This document shows, one piece after another, positions 1 through 7,782 of a stretch of 64,000 bases of DNA (position 1 is its first letter; every line of letters starts with the position of its first letter). A program made the translations under genes and the position numbers. The notes under the pieces are model-generated. The model had not been told where the DNA came from. It saw nothing but the letters and a program-made list of their open reading frames with translations, and did no database searches. The DNA is taken from positions 185,849 to 249,848 of the forward strand of contig NZ_JAINVF010000010.1 in the NCBI RefSeq assembly GCF_020400585.1, written 5' to 3'. Source of the stretch: Streptomyces sp. NK08204. Lineage in GTDB: Bacteria > Actinomycetota > Actinomycetes > Streptomycetales > Streptomycetaceae.

Positions 1-241
1 GTCCGCCGTGGACGCCGGGCTCGGGTGGCTCGCCGTCGTCATGGCTGTGAACGTGGTCATCGCTCTCTTCTACTACCTCCAGTGGACGGCCCTGCTCTTC
101 CGCGCTCCCGAGGGCGAGCCCGCCCGGCACCGCCTCCCGGCCCCGCTCACCGCTGCGCTCGCCGTCACCGGCGTCCTCGGCGTGGCCCTGTCCGGAGCGC
201 CCCAGCTGGTGCTGCGCTTCACGGCGACCGGCCTGTTCTGA
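1..241 (+). CDS. nuoN: NADH-quinone oxidoreductase subunit N, C-terminal part (5' end outside window)
   Basis: The window opens inside this gene; the reading frame begins at base 2 and the visible part is about 79 codons. It shows the last one or two transmembrane helices of a NuoN/antiporter-like membrane subunit of complex I: a hydrophobic segment around VVIALFYYLQWTALLF, a short polar loop, then a final Ala/Val/Leu-rich helix. NuoN sits in the membrane arm and takes part in proton pumping coupled to NADH:quinone electron transfer. It is followed by the protease gene at 432, an order I remember from the second nuo cluster of Streptomyces. Subunits M and L share the antiporter fold, so calling N rests on the tail sequence and on being last in the operon. 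Confidence 0.75.
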   Translation, partial: SAVDAGLGWLAVVMAVNVVIALFYYLQWTALLFRAPEGEPARHRLPAPLTAALAVTGVLGVALSGAPQLVLRFTATGLF

Positions 242-431
242 GCACCCGGGGCGTCTGAGCACCCGGGCGTCTGAGCACCCGGGCCTCGCCCCTGCGGAGC
301 ACGTCACCCGTACGGCCGAGGCCCGGTGCCGCAGGTGCCGGGGAACTCGCGGCCGTCGCATGGCGTTGACCAGATCGGGAGGGTCCACTGGACCAAAGGG
401 TTCCTCTGCCGCACCACTTGGAGGGCGTACC

Positions 432-1295
432 GTGCACCGCCGGCACAACGGGCTCAGGACGGCAGTACTCCTCGGGGTGCTGTCCGCGCTCATCATCGTC
501 ATCGGCAGCTTCTTCGGGCGCACCGGGCTGGTCGTCGCCGTGTTCATCGCCCTCGGCACGAACGCGTACGCGTACTGGAACAGCGACAAACTGGCCCTGC
601 GTGCGATGCGTGCCCGCCCGGTGAGTGAGTTCGAGGCCCCGGCGCTCTACCGGATGGTGCGTGAGCTGTCCACACAGGCCCGACAGCCCATGCCCCGCCT
701 GTACATCTCCCCCACAGAGGCGCCCAACGCCTTCGCCACCGGCCGCAACCCGCGCAACGCCGCCGTGTGCTGCACCGAGGGCATCCTGCGCCTGCTGGAC
801 GAGCGCGAGCTGCGCGGTGTCATCGGCCACGAGCTGAGCCATGTCTACAACAGAGACATCCTGATCTCCTCGGTGGCGGGCGCCCTCGCCTCGGTGATCA
901 TGTTCCTGGTCAACTTCGCCTGGCTGATCCCCGTCGGCCGCTCCGACGACGACGAGGGCCCCGGTCTGCTCGGCCTGCTGCTGATCATGATTCTGGGGCC
1001 GATCGCCGCCACCCTCATCCAGCTGGCGATCAGCCGCTCCCGGGAGTTCCAGGCGGACGCCTCTGGCGCCCAGCTCACCGGCGACCCGCTCGCCCTCGCG
1101 AGCGCCCTGCGCAAGCTGGAGATCGGCACCCAGCAGCTGCCGCTGCCCCCCGAGCCCCGGATCGAGACCGCGAGCCACATGATGATCGCGAATCCTTTCC
1201 GCCCGGGTCAGGGACTGACCAGGATGTTTTCCACGCATCCGCCGATGGCGGACCGCATCACCCGGCTGGAGCAGATGGCGGGCCGTAACCGCTGA
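432..1295 (+). CDS. htpX: HtpX-like M48 family membrane metalloprotease
   Basis: A zinc metalloprotease of peptidase family M48 that degrades damaged membrane proteins. The 287-residue protein has two N-terminal membrane segments (about residues 11-27 and 32-48), the zinc motif HELSH at 133-137, the third-ligand Glu in SREFQAD (about 205), and two more hydrophobic segments (about 148-168 and 178-200) around it. Length and layout fit HtpX. GTG at 432 is chosen because GGAGGG lies about 8 bases upstream; an in-frame ATG at 360 would add 24 unlikely residues. It lies directly downstream of nuoN and may be stress-induced, though no heat-shock operator was recognised. Confidence 0.93.
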   Translation: MHRRHNGLRTAVLLGVLSALIIVIGSFFGRTGLVVAVFIALGTNAYAYWNSDKLALRAMRARPVSEFEAPALYRMVRELSTQARQPMPRLYISPTEAPNAFATGRNPRNAAVCCTEGILRLLDERELRGVIGHELSHVYNRDILISSVAGALASVIMFLVNFAWLIPVGRSDDDEGPGLLGLLLIMILGPIAATLIQLAISRSREFQADASGAQLTGDPLALASALRKLEIGTQQLPLPPEPRIETASHMMIANPFRPGQGLTRMFSTHPPMADRITRLEQMAGRNR

Positions 1296-1478
1296 AGTCC
1301 TGCTGACTCGTCGTGGTTCGACCTCGCTCCGCTGGGAACCCGGTGTCAGGCAGGCGACCGGTGCCCCAGAGGCAGCAGGGTCGATGGTTGACAGAGAGCT
1401 AGAAGGTGACTGATCACGAACGACCGTGAGCCGAACCAGGAACGCACTCCGTCGCGCGAAGAATCCGCCCCGGAGCGG

Positions 1479-1742
1479 GTGTCGGCAGCTGATGCCATGC
1501 GAAGGGCCATCCAGCAGCTCGGAGAGTTGCTGGGCCGGGCTCCGGACTCGGTCTCGGCACTGAAGCCGACCGAGCAGGGCTGGGAGGCCCAGGTCGAGGT
1601 CCTGGAGCTGGAGCGCGTGCCGCAGACGAGCAGCGTGATGGCCGGCTACCGGGTCGTCATGGATCCGGCGGGCACTCTGATGGCGTACGAGCGTGTGCGT
1701 CGTTACACCCGTGCGCAGGTCGAAACAGAGGGCCGACGTTAG
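1479..1742 (+). CDS. gvpO: Gas vesicle protein GvpO
   Basis: First gene of the gas vesicle operon; GvpO is an accessory or regulatory protein of gas vesicle formation whose biochemistry is unclear. From GTG 1479 the product is 87 residues and covers the whole conserved core: a helix with AMRRAIQQLGELLGR, then a strand-rich part with EQGWEAQVEVLELERVP and a YERVRRYTRAQ C-terminus. The frame stays open upstream to 1410 but holds no ATG, GTG or TTG there. A good Shine-Dalgarno-like AGAAGG at 1401-1406 is placed for a start near 1410-1413 (CTG or ATC), so the N-terminus may be 22-23 residues longer. gvpA follows at 1802. Confidence 0.85.
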   Translation: MSAADAMRRAIQQLGELLGRAPDSVSALKPTEQGWEAQVEVLELERVPQTSSVMAGYRVVMDPAGTLMAYERVRRYTRAQVETEGRR

Positions 1743-1801
1743 AGAGGTCCTGCACAGGGCACTCACTGGGCGGCTATCCCCTTCGTTCGAAGGAAAGAGC
1801 A

Positions 1802-2257
1802 GTGACTGTTGTACCGCAGGGCGGCGGTGGCGTTGCCGGGCCGGCCCGAGGATCGGGAACCCTGTACGACGTAGTGGAACTGGTCCTCGACCGAGGTCTG
1901 GTCATAGACGTGTTCGCACGGGTGTCCCTCGTGGGCATCGAGATCATCAAGGTCGACGCACGCGTGGTCGTGGCCAGCGTCGACACCTATCTGCGCTTCG
2001 CCGAGGCCGCCAACCGGCTGGATCTGGAGTCGGGCCGCAAGGCCCCCGCTCAGCTCACGGACGTCGTTCAGGGCATCACCGAGAGCGGCGCCCAGGGCAA
2101 GAGCAAAGGGGCGCTGACCGGCGCGGTCGAGGCGCTCACCGAGTCCTTCCAGAAGGGCCGAAGCGACGCGGGCGAGCGCAGTTCCCGCCGTGAGCGGGAG
2201 CACGAGCACATCGAACGCGGCTCGAGCCGGCGTACCTCGAAGGAACGTGAGGAGTGA
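1802..2257 (+). CDS. gvpA: Gas vesicle structural protein GvpA (Streptomyces long form)
   Basis: The main shell protein, forming the rib of the protein-only gas vesicle wall. Residues about 18-73 are the classic GvpA core: an amphipathic helix (TLYDVVELVLDRGLVID), two beta strands (SLVGIEIIKVDARVVVAS) and a second helix (VDTYLRFAEAANRL). The 151-residue length exceeds the roughly 70 residues of cyanobacterial GvpA; the extra C-terminal half (about 75-151) is polar, ending in an Arg/Glu-rich stretch, as in other Streptomyces GvpA proteins. Start GTG 1802 follows GAAGGAAAG. gvpO is 59 bp upstream and gvpF is 8 bp downstream. Confidence 0.93.
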   Translation: MTVVPQGGGGVAGPARGSGTLYDVVELVLDRGLVIDVFARVSLVGIEIIKVDARVVVASVDTYLRFAEAANRLDLESGRKAPAQLTDVVQGITESGAQGKSKGALTGAVEALTESFQKGRSDAGERSSRREREHEHIERGSSRRTSKEREE

Positions 2258-2265
2258 GCTAGCCG

Positions 2266-2979
2266 ATGTCCGTGTACGTGTACGCGATCACCAGGGAATC
2301 GCATCCGCTGGACGTGGACGGCCTCAAAGGGGTGGGCGAATCCCCCTCCGAGCTGCGTGTCGTGCGCGGGGACTCCTTGTGCGCCGTGGTCAGCGAGGCC
2401 CCGGACGACCTCGCGGTCAAGCGCCGGGACCTGCAGGCGCACTTCGACGTGCTGGACCACCTGTGGGGCGACGGCACGGTCCTCCCGCTGAGCTTCGGGT
2501 TCGTCGCCCAGGACGACGACGCCGTACGCACGGTCCTGGAGTCGCGCGCGCAGGAGTTCTCCCAGCGCCTGGAGGAACTCACCGGGCGGGCGGAGTTCAA
2601 CGTCAAGGGCGTGCAGGAGGAGGACATGGCGCTGCGCGCCATCCTCGAGACGTCCGAGCAGGCCCGCGCGCTGAACGATGCGATTCGCGGCGGCGGAGGG
2701 ACGTACGAGGACAAGCTGGCGCTGGGCCAGCTCATCGCCCAGGAACTGCCGGCCCGGCAGGAGGCCCTTGCCGCCGAGGTGCTGGACGCCCTGCGTCCGC
2801 TCGCGTTGTCCGAGAAGCTGGCGCAACCGTCCAAGCAGTACTTCGTGAACGTGTCCTTCCTGGTGGACGGCGAACGGTCCGAAGAGTTCGCCCGCACCGT
2901 CCAGGAAGTCGAGCAGCGATGCGGAGACGGTGTCGAACTGCGGCTGCGGGGGCCGTTGCCGCCGTACAGCTTCACCTGA
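2266..2979 (+). CDS. gvpF: Gas vesicle protein GvpF (GvpL/F family)
   Basis: A 237-residue GvpL/F family protein, a minor assembly factor thought to act with GvpA at early stages of vesicle building. Family marks are the N-terminal ferredoxin-like strand MSVYVYAIT, a central segment with DHLWGDGTVLPLSFGFV, and the C-terminal ELRLRGPLPPYSFT, almost identical in logic to the end of GvpL at 5457. ATG 2266 lies 8 bp after the gvpA stop, so the genes are translationally close. Two paralogues (F and L) in one cluster is normal for Streptomyces. Confidence 0.93.
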   Translation: MSVYVYAITRESHPLDVDGLKGVGESPSELRVVRGDSLCAVVSEAPDDLAVKRRDLQAHFDVLDHLWGDGTVLPLSFGFVAQDDDAVRTVLESRAQEFSQRLEELTGRAEFNVKGVQEEDMALRAILETSEQARALNDAIRGGGGTYEDKLALGQLIAQELPARQEALAAEVLDALRPLALSEKLAQPSKQYFVNVSFLVDGERSEEFARTVQEVEQRCGDGVELRLRGPLPPYSFT

Positions 2980-3019
2980 AGTCCTGCCGTTGCCGGTCCA
3001 CACAGCACGAGGAGGCGGT

Positions 3020-3283
3020 ATGGGACTGGTCACCCAGATCCTGGCTCTGCCGGCCGCCCCGGTGCGGGGCATCTGGTGGGTGCTCGACAAGGTCGTCCAG
3101 GTCGCCGAGGACGAGTACTACGATCCCGCGCCCATTCAGGAAGAACTCGTGACCCTGGAGCGTGCCCGGGCGGAGGGCAGCCTCGACGAGGAGGAGTTCG
3201 AACAGCGCGAGGACCAGTTGTTGCAGCGCCTGGAGGAGATCAGGGCCTATCAGCTGCGCAAGGCCGGGCAGGGAGGACCGTGA
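3020..3283 (+). CDS. gvpG: Gas vesicle protein GvpG
   Basis: A small (87 aa) GvpG family protein. It starts with a conserved hydrophobic/amphipathic segment (MGLVTQILALPAAPVRGIWWVLDKV) and continues as a charged, probably coiled-coil helix with LDEEEFEQREDQLLQRLEEI. GvpG is an accessory protein of vesicle assembly. ATG 3020 is chosen because GGAGG lies at 3011-3015; an in-frame ATG at 2930 inside gvpF would add an unrelated leader. It sits between gvpF and gvpY in the expected order. Confidence 0.9.
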   Translation: MGLVTQILALPAAPVRGIWWVLDKVVQVAEDEYYDPAPIQEELVTLERARAEGSLDEEEFEQREDQLLQRLEEIRAYQLRKAGQGGP

Positions 3284-3307
3284 GGGGGGAAGGAAGAAGC
3301 CGGAACC

Positions 3308-3763
3308 ATGAACAACGCCAAGATCGGTGCGGCCGTCGTCGGGGGATACATGCTGGGCCGCACGAAGAAGGCCAGGCTCGCCCTGGGTCTGGGCGCGCTG
3401 CTGGCGGGGTCGCGGATGAGGCCCGGACAACTCGTGAAGTCCGTACAGGACTCGCCCTTCCTCAACACCATCACTGAGCAGGTGCGCACCGAGCTGTCGG
3501 ACGCGGGCAAGGCCGCGGCGACTTCTGTGCTGACGGCGAAGGCCGACAGCCTGGCCGCCGCCATCCATGAACGCACCGCGGGGCTGTACGAGAAGGGGCA
3601 TGCCGACGGTGAGCGGGACCGGGACGACGACCCGGAGGCCCGCCAGGAGGAAGAGGACGAAGAGGCCGAGGACGAGGGCCGCCAGGAAGAGGACCGCGAG
3701 GCCGACGAGCACCGGAGCCGGAGCGGCGAAGCACATGCGAGGAGGCGGCCGAACGATGGCTGA
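3308..3763 (+). CDS. gvpY: Gas vesicle cluster protein GvpY
   Basis: This gene occupies the gvpY position of the Streptomyces cluster; the role of GvpY is not established. The 151-residue protein has a hydrophobic, Gly/Ala-rich N-terminus (residues about 6-35) broken by a basic patch (GRTKKAR), which could be a membrane-active or helical-hairpin segment. A predicted helix of about 70 residues follows, then a very polar C-terminus (about 100-151) full of Glu, Asp and Arg. The last codons overlap the start of gvpZ (ATG at 3756, stop at 3761-3763), which points to translational coupling. The assignment rests mainly on position and composition. Confidence 0.72.
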   Translation: MNNAKIGAAVVGGYMLGRTKKARLALGLGALLAGSRMRPGQLVKSVQDSPFLNTITEQVRTELSDAGKAAATSVLTAKADSLAAAIHERTAGLYEKGHADGERDRDDDPEARQEEEDEEAEDEGRQEEDREADEHRSRSGEAHARRRPNDG

Positions 3764-4856
3764 GGGCAAGACGTCGGAACGCGGCTCGGGCGGTCCGGGG
3801 ACCCTTGCCAAGGTCCGTGAGGAGGCCCTGCACAGCCCTAGTGCGAACCGGCTGAAGGAAGAGGTCGAGAAGTACCTGGAGGCCCGGCTCGAGCTGATGC
3901 TGCGGGGCGTGGGTCACCGGCTCGGTGAGGGGGCACGCAAGCTGGGCGAGACGCACATCGGTCCCCGGGCGCTGACCACCGCCGCGGCCAAGGGCGGCAA
4001 GCAGTTCCTCAAGCACGCGCCCTCGGGCGTGCTGACGTCGACCGCGTCACACGCCAAGGACGCGCTGCTGGACAAGGCCAAGGACATCACGGAGAAGCGG
4101 CACGAGAGGGCTCCTGAGAGCGCGGGCGTGGGCAGGGGCCTGACCATCATCGAGGACATCGACGTGGGCGTGCCGGTCCGCGAGGCCTACAGGCAGTGGA
4201 CGGAGTTCACGGAGTTCGAACCGTTCGCCAACGGCGTCAGCGCCGAGCAGGAGGACGACATCACCACCCACTGGGAAGTCAAGATCGCCAAGGCGGGACG
4301 TCATTGGCGGGGCGTGATCACGGAGCAGGTGCCCGACGAACGGATCGCCTGGACGACCGAGGGGGACAAGGCGACCACCAAGGGCGTCGTCACCTTCCAT
4401 CCCCTCGGGGAGAACCTCACCAAGGTGCTGCTGGTCCTGGAGTACTTCCCCAAGGGCGTCGCCGAGAGGGTCGGCGGCCTCGTACGGGCCCAGGGCCGTC
4501 GCGCGCGGCTGGACCTGAAGCTCTTCCGCACGTTTGTGATGACACGCGGGGAGACCCCCGACGACCAGGGGGTGCGTGGCTCCGAGGAGGTCGAGGCGGA
4601 GGAGCGGCAGGAGCAGGCGAGAGGTGTGAAAGAGGAGGGCGAGGAGCCAGACGAAGAGGGCCGGGACGAGGACCGGGCCGAGGACGAGGACGAGGACGAC
4701 GAGGCCGAGGACGAGCAGGAGGGAGGCGGGGAAGAGGACAAGGCAGAGGACAAGGCAGAGGACAAGGCAGAGGAACAGGACGAGGAACAGGACGAGGAAC
4801 AGGACGAGGAACAGGACGAGGACGAGGAGGAAGGCGGAGAACCCGAAGGCCGCTAG
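3756..4856 (+). CDS. gvpZ: Gas vesicle cluster protein GvpZ, SRPBCC domain with long acidic repeat tail
   Basis: A 366-residue protein in the gvpZ position. Residues 1-125 are helical and mixed-charge. About 128-265 form an SRPBCC/polyketide-cyclase-like domain (IIEDIDVGVPVREAYRQW, a THWEVKI strand, then ERIAWTTEGD and LVLEYFPKG), a fold that binds hydrophobic ligands. About 278-366 is an extremely acidic, probably disordered tail containing seven in-frame four-residue repeats (EDKA x3, EEQD x4) encoded by 12-bp units. ATG 3756 has AGGAGG upstream and overlaps gvpY by 8 bp. Two roles are possible by inference: a chaperone for hydrophobic GvpA-type subunits or a charged surface factor. No enzyme activity can be claimed. 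Confidence 0.75.
   Translation: MAEGKTSERGSGGPGTLAKVREEALHSPSANRLKEEVEKYLEARLELMLRGVGHRLGEGARKLGETHIGPRALTTAAAKGGKQFLKHAPSGVLTSTASHAKDALLDKAKDITEKRHERAPESAGVGRGLTIIEDIDVGVPVREAYRQWTEFTEFEPFANGVSAEQEDDITTHWEVKIAKAGRHWRGVITEQVPDERIAWTTEGDKATTKGVVTFHPLGENLTKVLLVLEYFPKGVAERVGGLVRAQGRRARLDLKLFRTFVMTRGETPDDQGVRGSEEVEAEERQEQARGVKEEGEEPDEEGRDEDRAEDEDEDDEAEDEQEGGGEEDKAEDKAEDKAEEQDEEQDEEQDEEQDEDEEEGGEPEGR
4734..4817 (+). repeat. 12-bp tandem repeats inside gvpZ
   Basis: Seven adjacent 12-bp units in frame with gvpZ. Three copies of gaggacaaggca (from 4734) are followed by four of gaggaacaggac (to 4817), with a partial gaggacgaggag after them. Each unit encodes one acidic tetrapeptide. The near-perfect identity within each block suggests recent slippage or unequal crossing over, so the tail length is likely to vary between strains. 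Confidence 0.9.
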
Positions 4857-4983
4857 GACGAGGCGGACCGAGAAGCCGCCGAGGGTCGCCGCCCTCGCGG
4901 ACAGGGTCCGACCACCGGAGTGCGCGAGCCGCCCGGTGCCCGTGTCGTCGGCGCCGCGGACCAGGGAAACGAGGTAAGACGCC

Positions 4984-5451
4984 GTGTCCGAGTACCAGCC
5001 CGCCCCCAGGTCGTCACGCCCTCTCTCCCCGTACAGTCAGGGGTCCAGCACGAACCTGGCCGACATCCTCGAGCGCGTGCTCGACAAGGGAATCGTCATT
5101 GTCGGGGACATCAAGATCAACCTCCTCGACATTGAGCTGCTCACCATCAAACTGCGGCTCCTCGTGGCGTCCGTCGACAAGGCCAAGGAGATCGGTATCG
5201 ACTGGTGGGAGAACGACCCCGCCCTGTCCTCCCGCGCCGACCGCCGACACGACCTCCGGGAGCAGAACGAGCGGCTGCGCGCCGAGATCGAGACGCTGCG
5301 CAGACAGCTCGGCGAGCCGGAGCTGACCGAAAGCAGATCCGGCGGCCGTCGCCGGTCCCATGACGCCGGTGACCACGAGCACCGGCGCACGACCAGCGCC
5401 GAGCCACCCCGCAAACGCCGCAAAGTCGAGGACGACGAGGACCGGAGCTGA
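4984..5451 (+). CDS. gvpJ: Gas vesicle protein GvpJ
   Basis: A GvpA-family minor shell or nucleation protein of 155 residues. The GvpA-like core lies at about 23-75 with TNLADILERVLDKGIVIVG, then the strands DIKINLLDIELLTIKLRLLVAS and the segment AKEIGIDWW. The DW.W ending of the core is typical of GvpJ and GvpM rather than of GvpA. The rest is a coiled-coil-like Arg/Glu helix (REQNERLRAEIETLRRQL) and a basic tail. It starts at GTG 4984, 127 bp after gvpZ; gvpL follows within 6 bp. Confidence 0.92.
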   Translation: MSEYQPAPRSSRPLSPYSQGSSTNLADILERVLDKGIVIVGDIKINLLDIELLTIKLRLLVASVDKAKEIGIDWWENDPALSSRADRRHDLREQNERLRAEIETLRRQLGEPELTESRSGGRRRSHDAGDHEHRRTTSAEPPRKRRKVEDDEDRS

Positions 5452-5456
5452 GAACG

Positions 5457-6272
5457 GTGGACGAGCAGCTGTGCTACGCCTACGCCGTGGTGAGGTCGTC
5501 CGCCGAACCGGAACGGACGGCCCTCGCCGGCGTCCGAGGGGTTGCGGGCGCCCCTGTCACCCTGGTCCGCTCGGGTCCGGTGGCCGCAGCGGTCAGTCCG
5601 GTGCCCCTGGACGAGTTCTCGGAGGAGGCACTGAGGTCCGGCCTGGAGGACGTGCGGTGGCTGGAGGCCACGGCACGCGCACACCACCTGGTCATCGAGA
5701 CGCTGGCCGCGCACACCACCGTCCTGCCGCTACGGCTGGCCACCGTGTATCTGGACGAGCACCGGGTCCGCGACATGCTGCGCGAGGGGGAGACAGCCTT
5801 CACCGCACAGCTGGACCGGCTCGCCGATCACATCGAATGGGGTGTGAAGGTGTACGCCGAAGAGCCGCCCGCGTCCGAGCCCGCCACGGCGGAAGCCGGT
5901 GGGCCGACCGGCGAGGTGAACCCCGGACGCGCCTACCTGCGGGGCCGCAGGCGCCAGCGGCAGGAGCGCGAGGACGCGTGGCGGCTCGCCGAGGAGGCAG
6001 TCCGGCGCACGGAGGAGGAGGCCCGTGGGCTGGCGGTCGAACGGGCCCGGCACCGGCCGCAAGAGGGTGCTCTGGCCCAGGTGCCCGGCGCGAACGTCTC
6101 CAACGACGCCTATCTGGTCCCGCGACGCCTGGCCGAGGAGTTCCGCAGCCGGATGCTGCATGCCGCGGACGGCCTCGAGGGGATCCGTGTGGAGGTCACC
6201 GGCCCCTGGGCCCCGTACTCCTTCACCGCCCCGCTCGCCCCCGACGCGCACGAGGAGGCCGGGCAGCGGTGA
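5457..6272 (+). CDS. gvpL: Gas vesicle protein GvpL (GvpL/F family)
   Basis: The second GvpL/F protein, 271 residues. It has the family's beginning (LCYAYAVV), the central HTTVLPLRLATVYLDE segment and the end EVTGPWAPYSFTAPLAP. Compared with GvpF it carries an extra charged helical insert (about residues 160-205; RRQRQEREDAWRLAEEAVRR). GTG 5457 starts 6 bp after gvpJ, and the stop overlaps the gvpS start (GTGA at 6269-6272), so L and S are probably translationally coupled. Confidence 0.92.
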   Translation: MDEQLCYAYAVVRSSAEPERTALAGVRGVAGAPVTLVRSGPVAAAVSPVPLDEFSEEALRSGLEDVRWLEATARAHHLVIETLAAHTTVLPLRLATVYLDEHRVRDMLREGETAFTAQLDRLADHIEWGVKVYAEEPPASEPATAEAGGPTGEVNPGRAYLRGRRRQRQEREDAWRLAEEAVRRTEEEARGLAVERARHRPQEGALAQVPGANVSNDAYLVPRRLAEEFRSRMLHAADGLEGIRVEVTGPWAPYSFTAPLAPDAHEEAGQR

Positions 6273-6532
6273 GCGAACACGGCGCGTACGACGACGGCCC
6301 GGTCCGTCAGCCGCAGGTGGCCCTGATCGACCTCCTGGACCGGCTGCTCAACGGCGGGGTGGTGCTCACCGGAGATGTCGTTCTGTCCATCGCCGACATC
6401 GATCTCGTGCGGATCTCGCTGCGAGCCGTGGTGGTCGCCATCCGCGAGCAGCTGGACGACCAATGGACGACGCTCCTTCCGGCGCGGGCAGCGCTCACCG
6501 GACACGGCGGTCACGGTGACGAGCCCCGCTGA
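6269..6532 (+). CDS. gvpS: Gas vesicle protein GvpS (GvpA/J-like)
   Basis: A short (87 aa) GvpA-family protein that is almost only the core: VALIDLLDRLLNGGVVLTGDVVL, SIADIDLVRISLRAVVVAI and a final helix. In Streptomyces clusters this gene is called gvpS and is taken as a minor shell component. GTG 6269 overlaps the gvpL stop by 4 bp, and the 3' end overlaps the start of gvpK at 6516 by 17 bp, a tightly packed arrangement. Confidence 0.88.
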   Translation: MSEHGAYDDGPVRQPQVALIDLLDRLLNGGVVLTGDVVLSIADIDLVRISLRAVVVAIREQLDDQWTTLLPARAALTGHGGHGDEPR

Positions 6533-6920
6533 CCGCCCGAGCGCCGACCGGTTGCGAGAAGTGGCCGAGGCCGCGAACCGGGCGTTCTCGCTGCTGCCCG
6601 CCCGCCCAGGGGAGATCTCCCCCTCGCTGACCGGCCGGGACTCGAGCGCCGCACGCCGGCTGCGGTTCGAGCCGGACACGGTGGAGCGGGACCTCGTCAA
6701 GCTCGTGCTGACCATCGTCGAGCTGCTGCGCCAGCTGATGGAGCGGCAGGCCCTCCACCGTGTCGACGAGGGCGACCTCACCGAGGAGCAGGAGGAACGT
6801 CTGGGGCTGACCCTGATGCTCCTGCACGACCGGATGGCCGAACTGTGCGACCGCTACGGCCTCACCCTGGCCGATCTCAACCTCGACCTCGGACCGCTGG
6901 GCACGCTGCTGCCGCCATGA
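6516..6920 (+). CDS. gvpK: Gas vesicle protein GvpK
   Basis: The last gene of the gvp operon, 134 residues. GvpK is a conserved accessory protein of gas vesicle assembly. The domain runs from RLRFEPDTVERDLVKLVLTIVE (about 49) through a helical part with RQLMERQALHRVDEGDL to the diagnostic C-terminus ERLGLTLMLLHDRM...LTLADLNLDLGPLG. GTG 6516, inside the 3' end of gvpS, gives the family length; earlier in-frame starts read through gvpS in the wrong frame. No convincing intrinsic terminator was seen immediately downstream. Confidence 0.92.
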   Translation: MTSPADRPSADRLREVAEAANRAFSLLPARPGEISPSLTGRDSSAARRLRFEPDTVERDLVKLVLTIVELLRQLMERQALHRVDEGDLTEEQEERLGLTLMLLHDRMAELCDRYGLTLADLNLDLGPLGTLLPP

Positions 6921-7100
6921 CGGCGGATCAGCTTCCGTGACGACACCTACGTTCGTCGAGGCAGGGCGACGGACAGAGGGACCTCGGTAACGGTCGGCCG
7001 TCCGGTCGACGGGTGCCGGCCGCATGCGTCGGGTGGTTTCGACGGGGAACTCGGTGCTCCACACACAACCGACAGGAACGGTACGGACGGGGTGTCCGCA

Positions 7101-7286
7101 ATGTCCAATCCACAGCAACCTGAGCGGCGGCGCAGCCAGAAGGGCGGCGCCACACCGCAGGACAGCGCCGAGCTGAAGGCACGGCAGGCGCAGGAGCGCA
7201 GCGCCGAGCCCAAGTCACGGCGGAGTCGGAAGGGCGGAGGAAAAGGCGGCGGCGTGCCGCCGGAGCAGCAGCCAGACCATCCGTGA
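7101..7286 (+). CDS. Small basic hydrophilic protein of unknown function
   Basis: A 61-residue protein made almost entirely of Gln, Arg, Lys, Ser, Gly and Ala, with two related motifs (RRRSQKGG near the start and SRRSRKGG near the end). It is likely unstructured and nucleic-acid-binding or stress-related, but no function is known to me. ATG 7101 is preceded by GGACGGGG; a GTG at 7092 is also possible. It lies between gvpK and the Rho_N-like gene, all in the same direction, as in other Streptomyces where such small proteins trail gas vesicle clusters. Confidence 0.5.
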   Translation: MSNPQQPERRRSQKGGATPQDSAELKARQAQERSAEPKSRRSRKGGGKGGGVPPEQQPDHP

Positions 7287-7351
7287 GGCCGGATTGATCG
7301 CGTCGGACCACCATGACGTGGGACCTCCGTGCTCAGGAAAGGGGAGACACG

Positions 7352-7684
7352 ATGCCGGCCGGATCGAGCCCCAAGCGAGAACGTCAGTACGAGCACATCA
7401 AGGAGAGCGCACAGGACCGGGGCGAGTCGCCCAAGCGGGCCAAGGAGATCGCCGCGCGGACCGTGAACAAGGAACGCGCCCGCTCCGGCGAGTCCAGGAC
7501 CGCCAGCCGCAGCTCGACCCAGGACAAGTCGTCCGGACAGCGCGGTGGCCAGCGGTCCGGCAAGGGTTCCCAGGGCCCTACGTATGACCAGCTGTACAAC
7601 GAGGCCCGGGAGCGCGGCATCAAGGGCCGTTCGGACATGAACAAGGCGCAGCTGCAGCGCGCGCTGAACGCGAAGAAGAGCTGA
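7352..7684 (+). CDS. 'Plasmid stabilization'-type small protein with Rho_N-like C-terminus
   Basis: A 110-residue basic protein. The N-terminal part (about 6-50) has KRERQYEHIKES and AKEIAARTVNKERAR, a pattern common in Streptomyces proteins that databases label 'plasmid stabilization protein' without functional proof. A Ser/Gln/Arg-rich linker follows. The last 35 residues (YDQLYNEARERGIKGRSDMNKAQLQRAL) form a helix-extended-helix unit like the N-terminal domain of Rho or a SAP motif, which suggests nucleic-acid binding. ATG 7352 has GGGGAG upstream. Confidence 0.65.
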   Translation: MPAGSSPKRERQYEHIKESAQDRGESPKRAKEIAARTVNKERARSGESRTASRSSTQDKSSGQRGGQRSGKGSQGPTYDQLYNEARERGIKGRSDMNKAQLQRALNAKKS

Positions 7685-7782
7685 GCCTTCCGGCTCGACC
7701 CGGCGCCGCATCGGGGTGCCCTGCACGGCGCTCTGCGGGCCGCCGCTCCCGCTCGCCTCGGAGTCCTCCGAGCCGCGCACGG

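Noticed and set aside
1296..1412. SigB-like promoter (GGTTCG ... GGGAAC) ahead of gvpO
   Set aside because: The match to the GTTT-N14-16-GGGTAT form is weak and could be chance; it is kept only as an idea to test.
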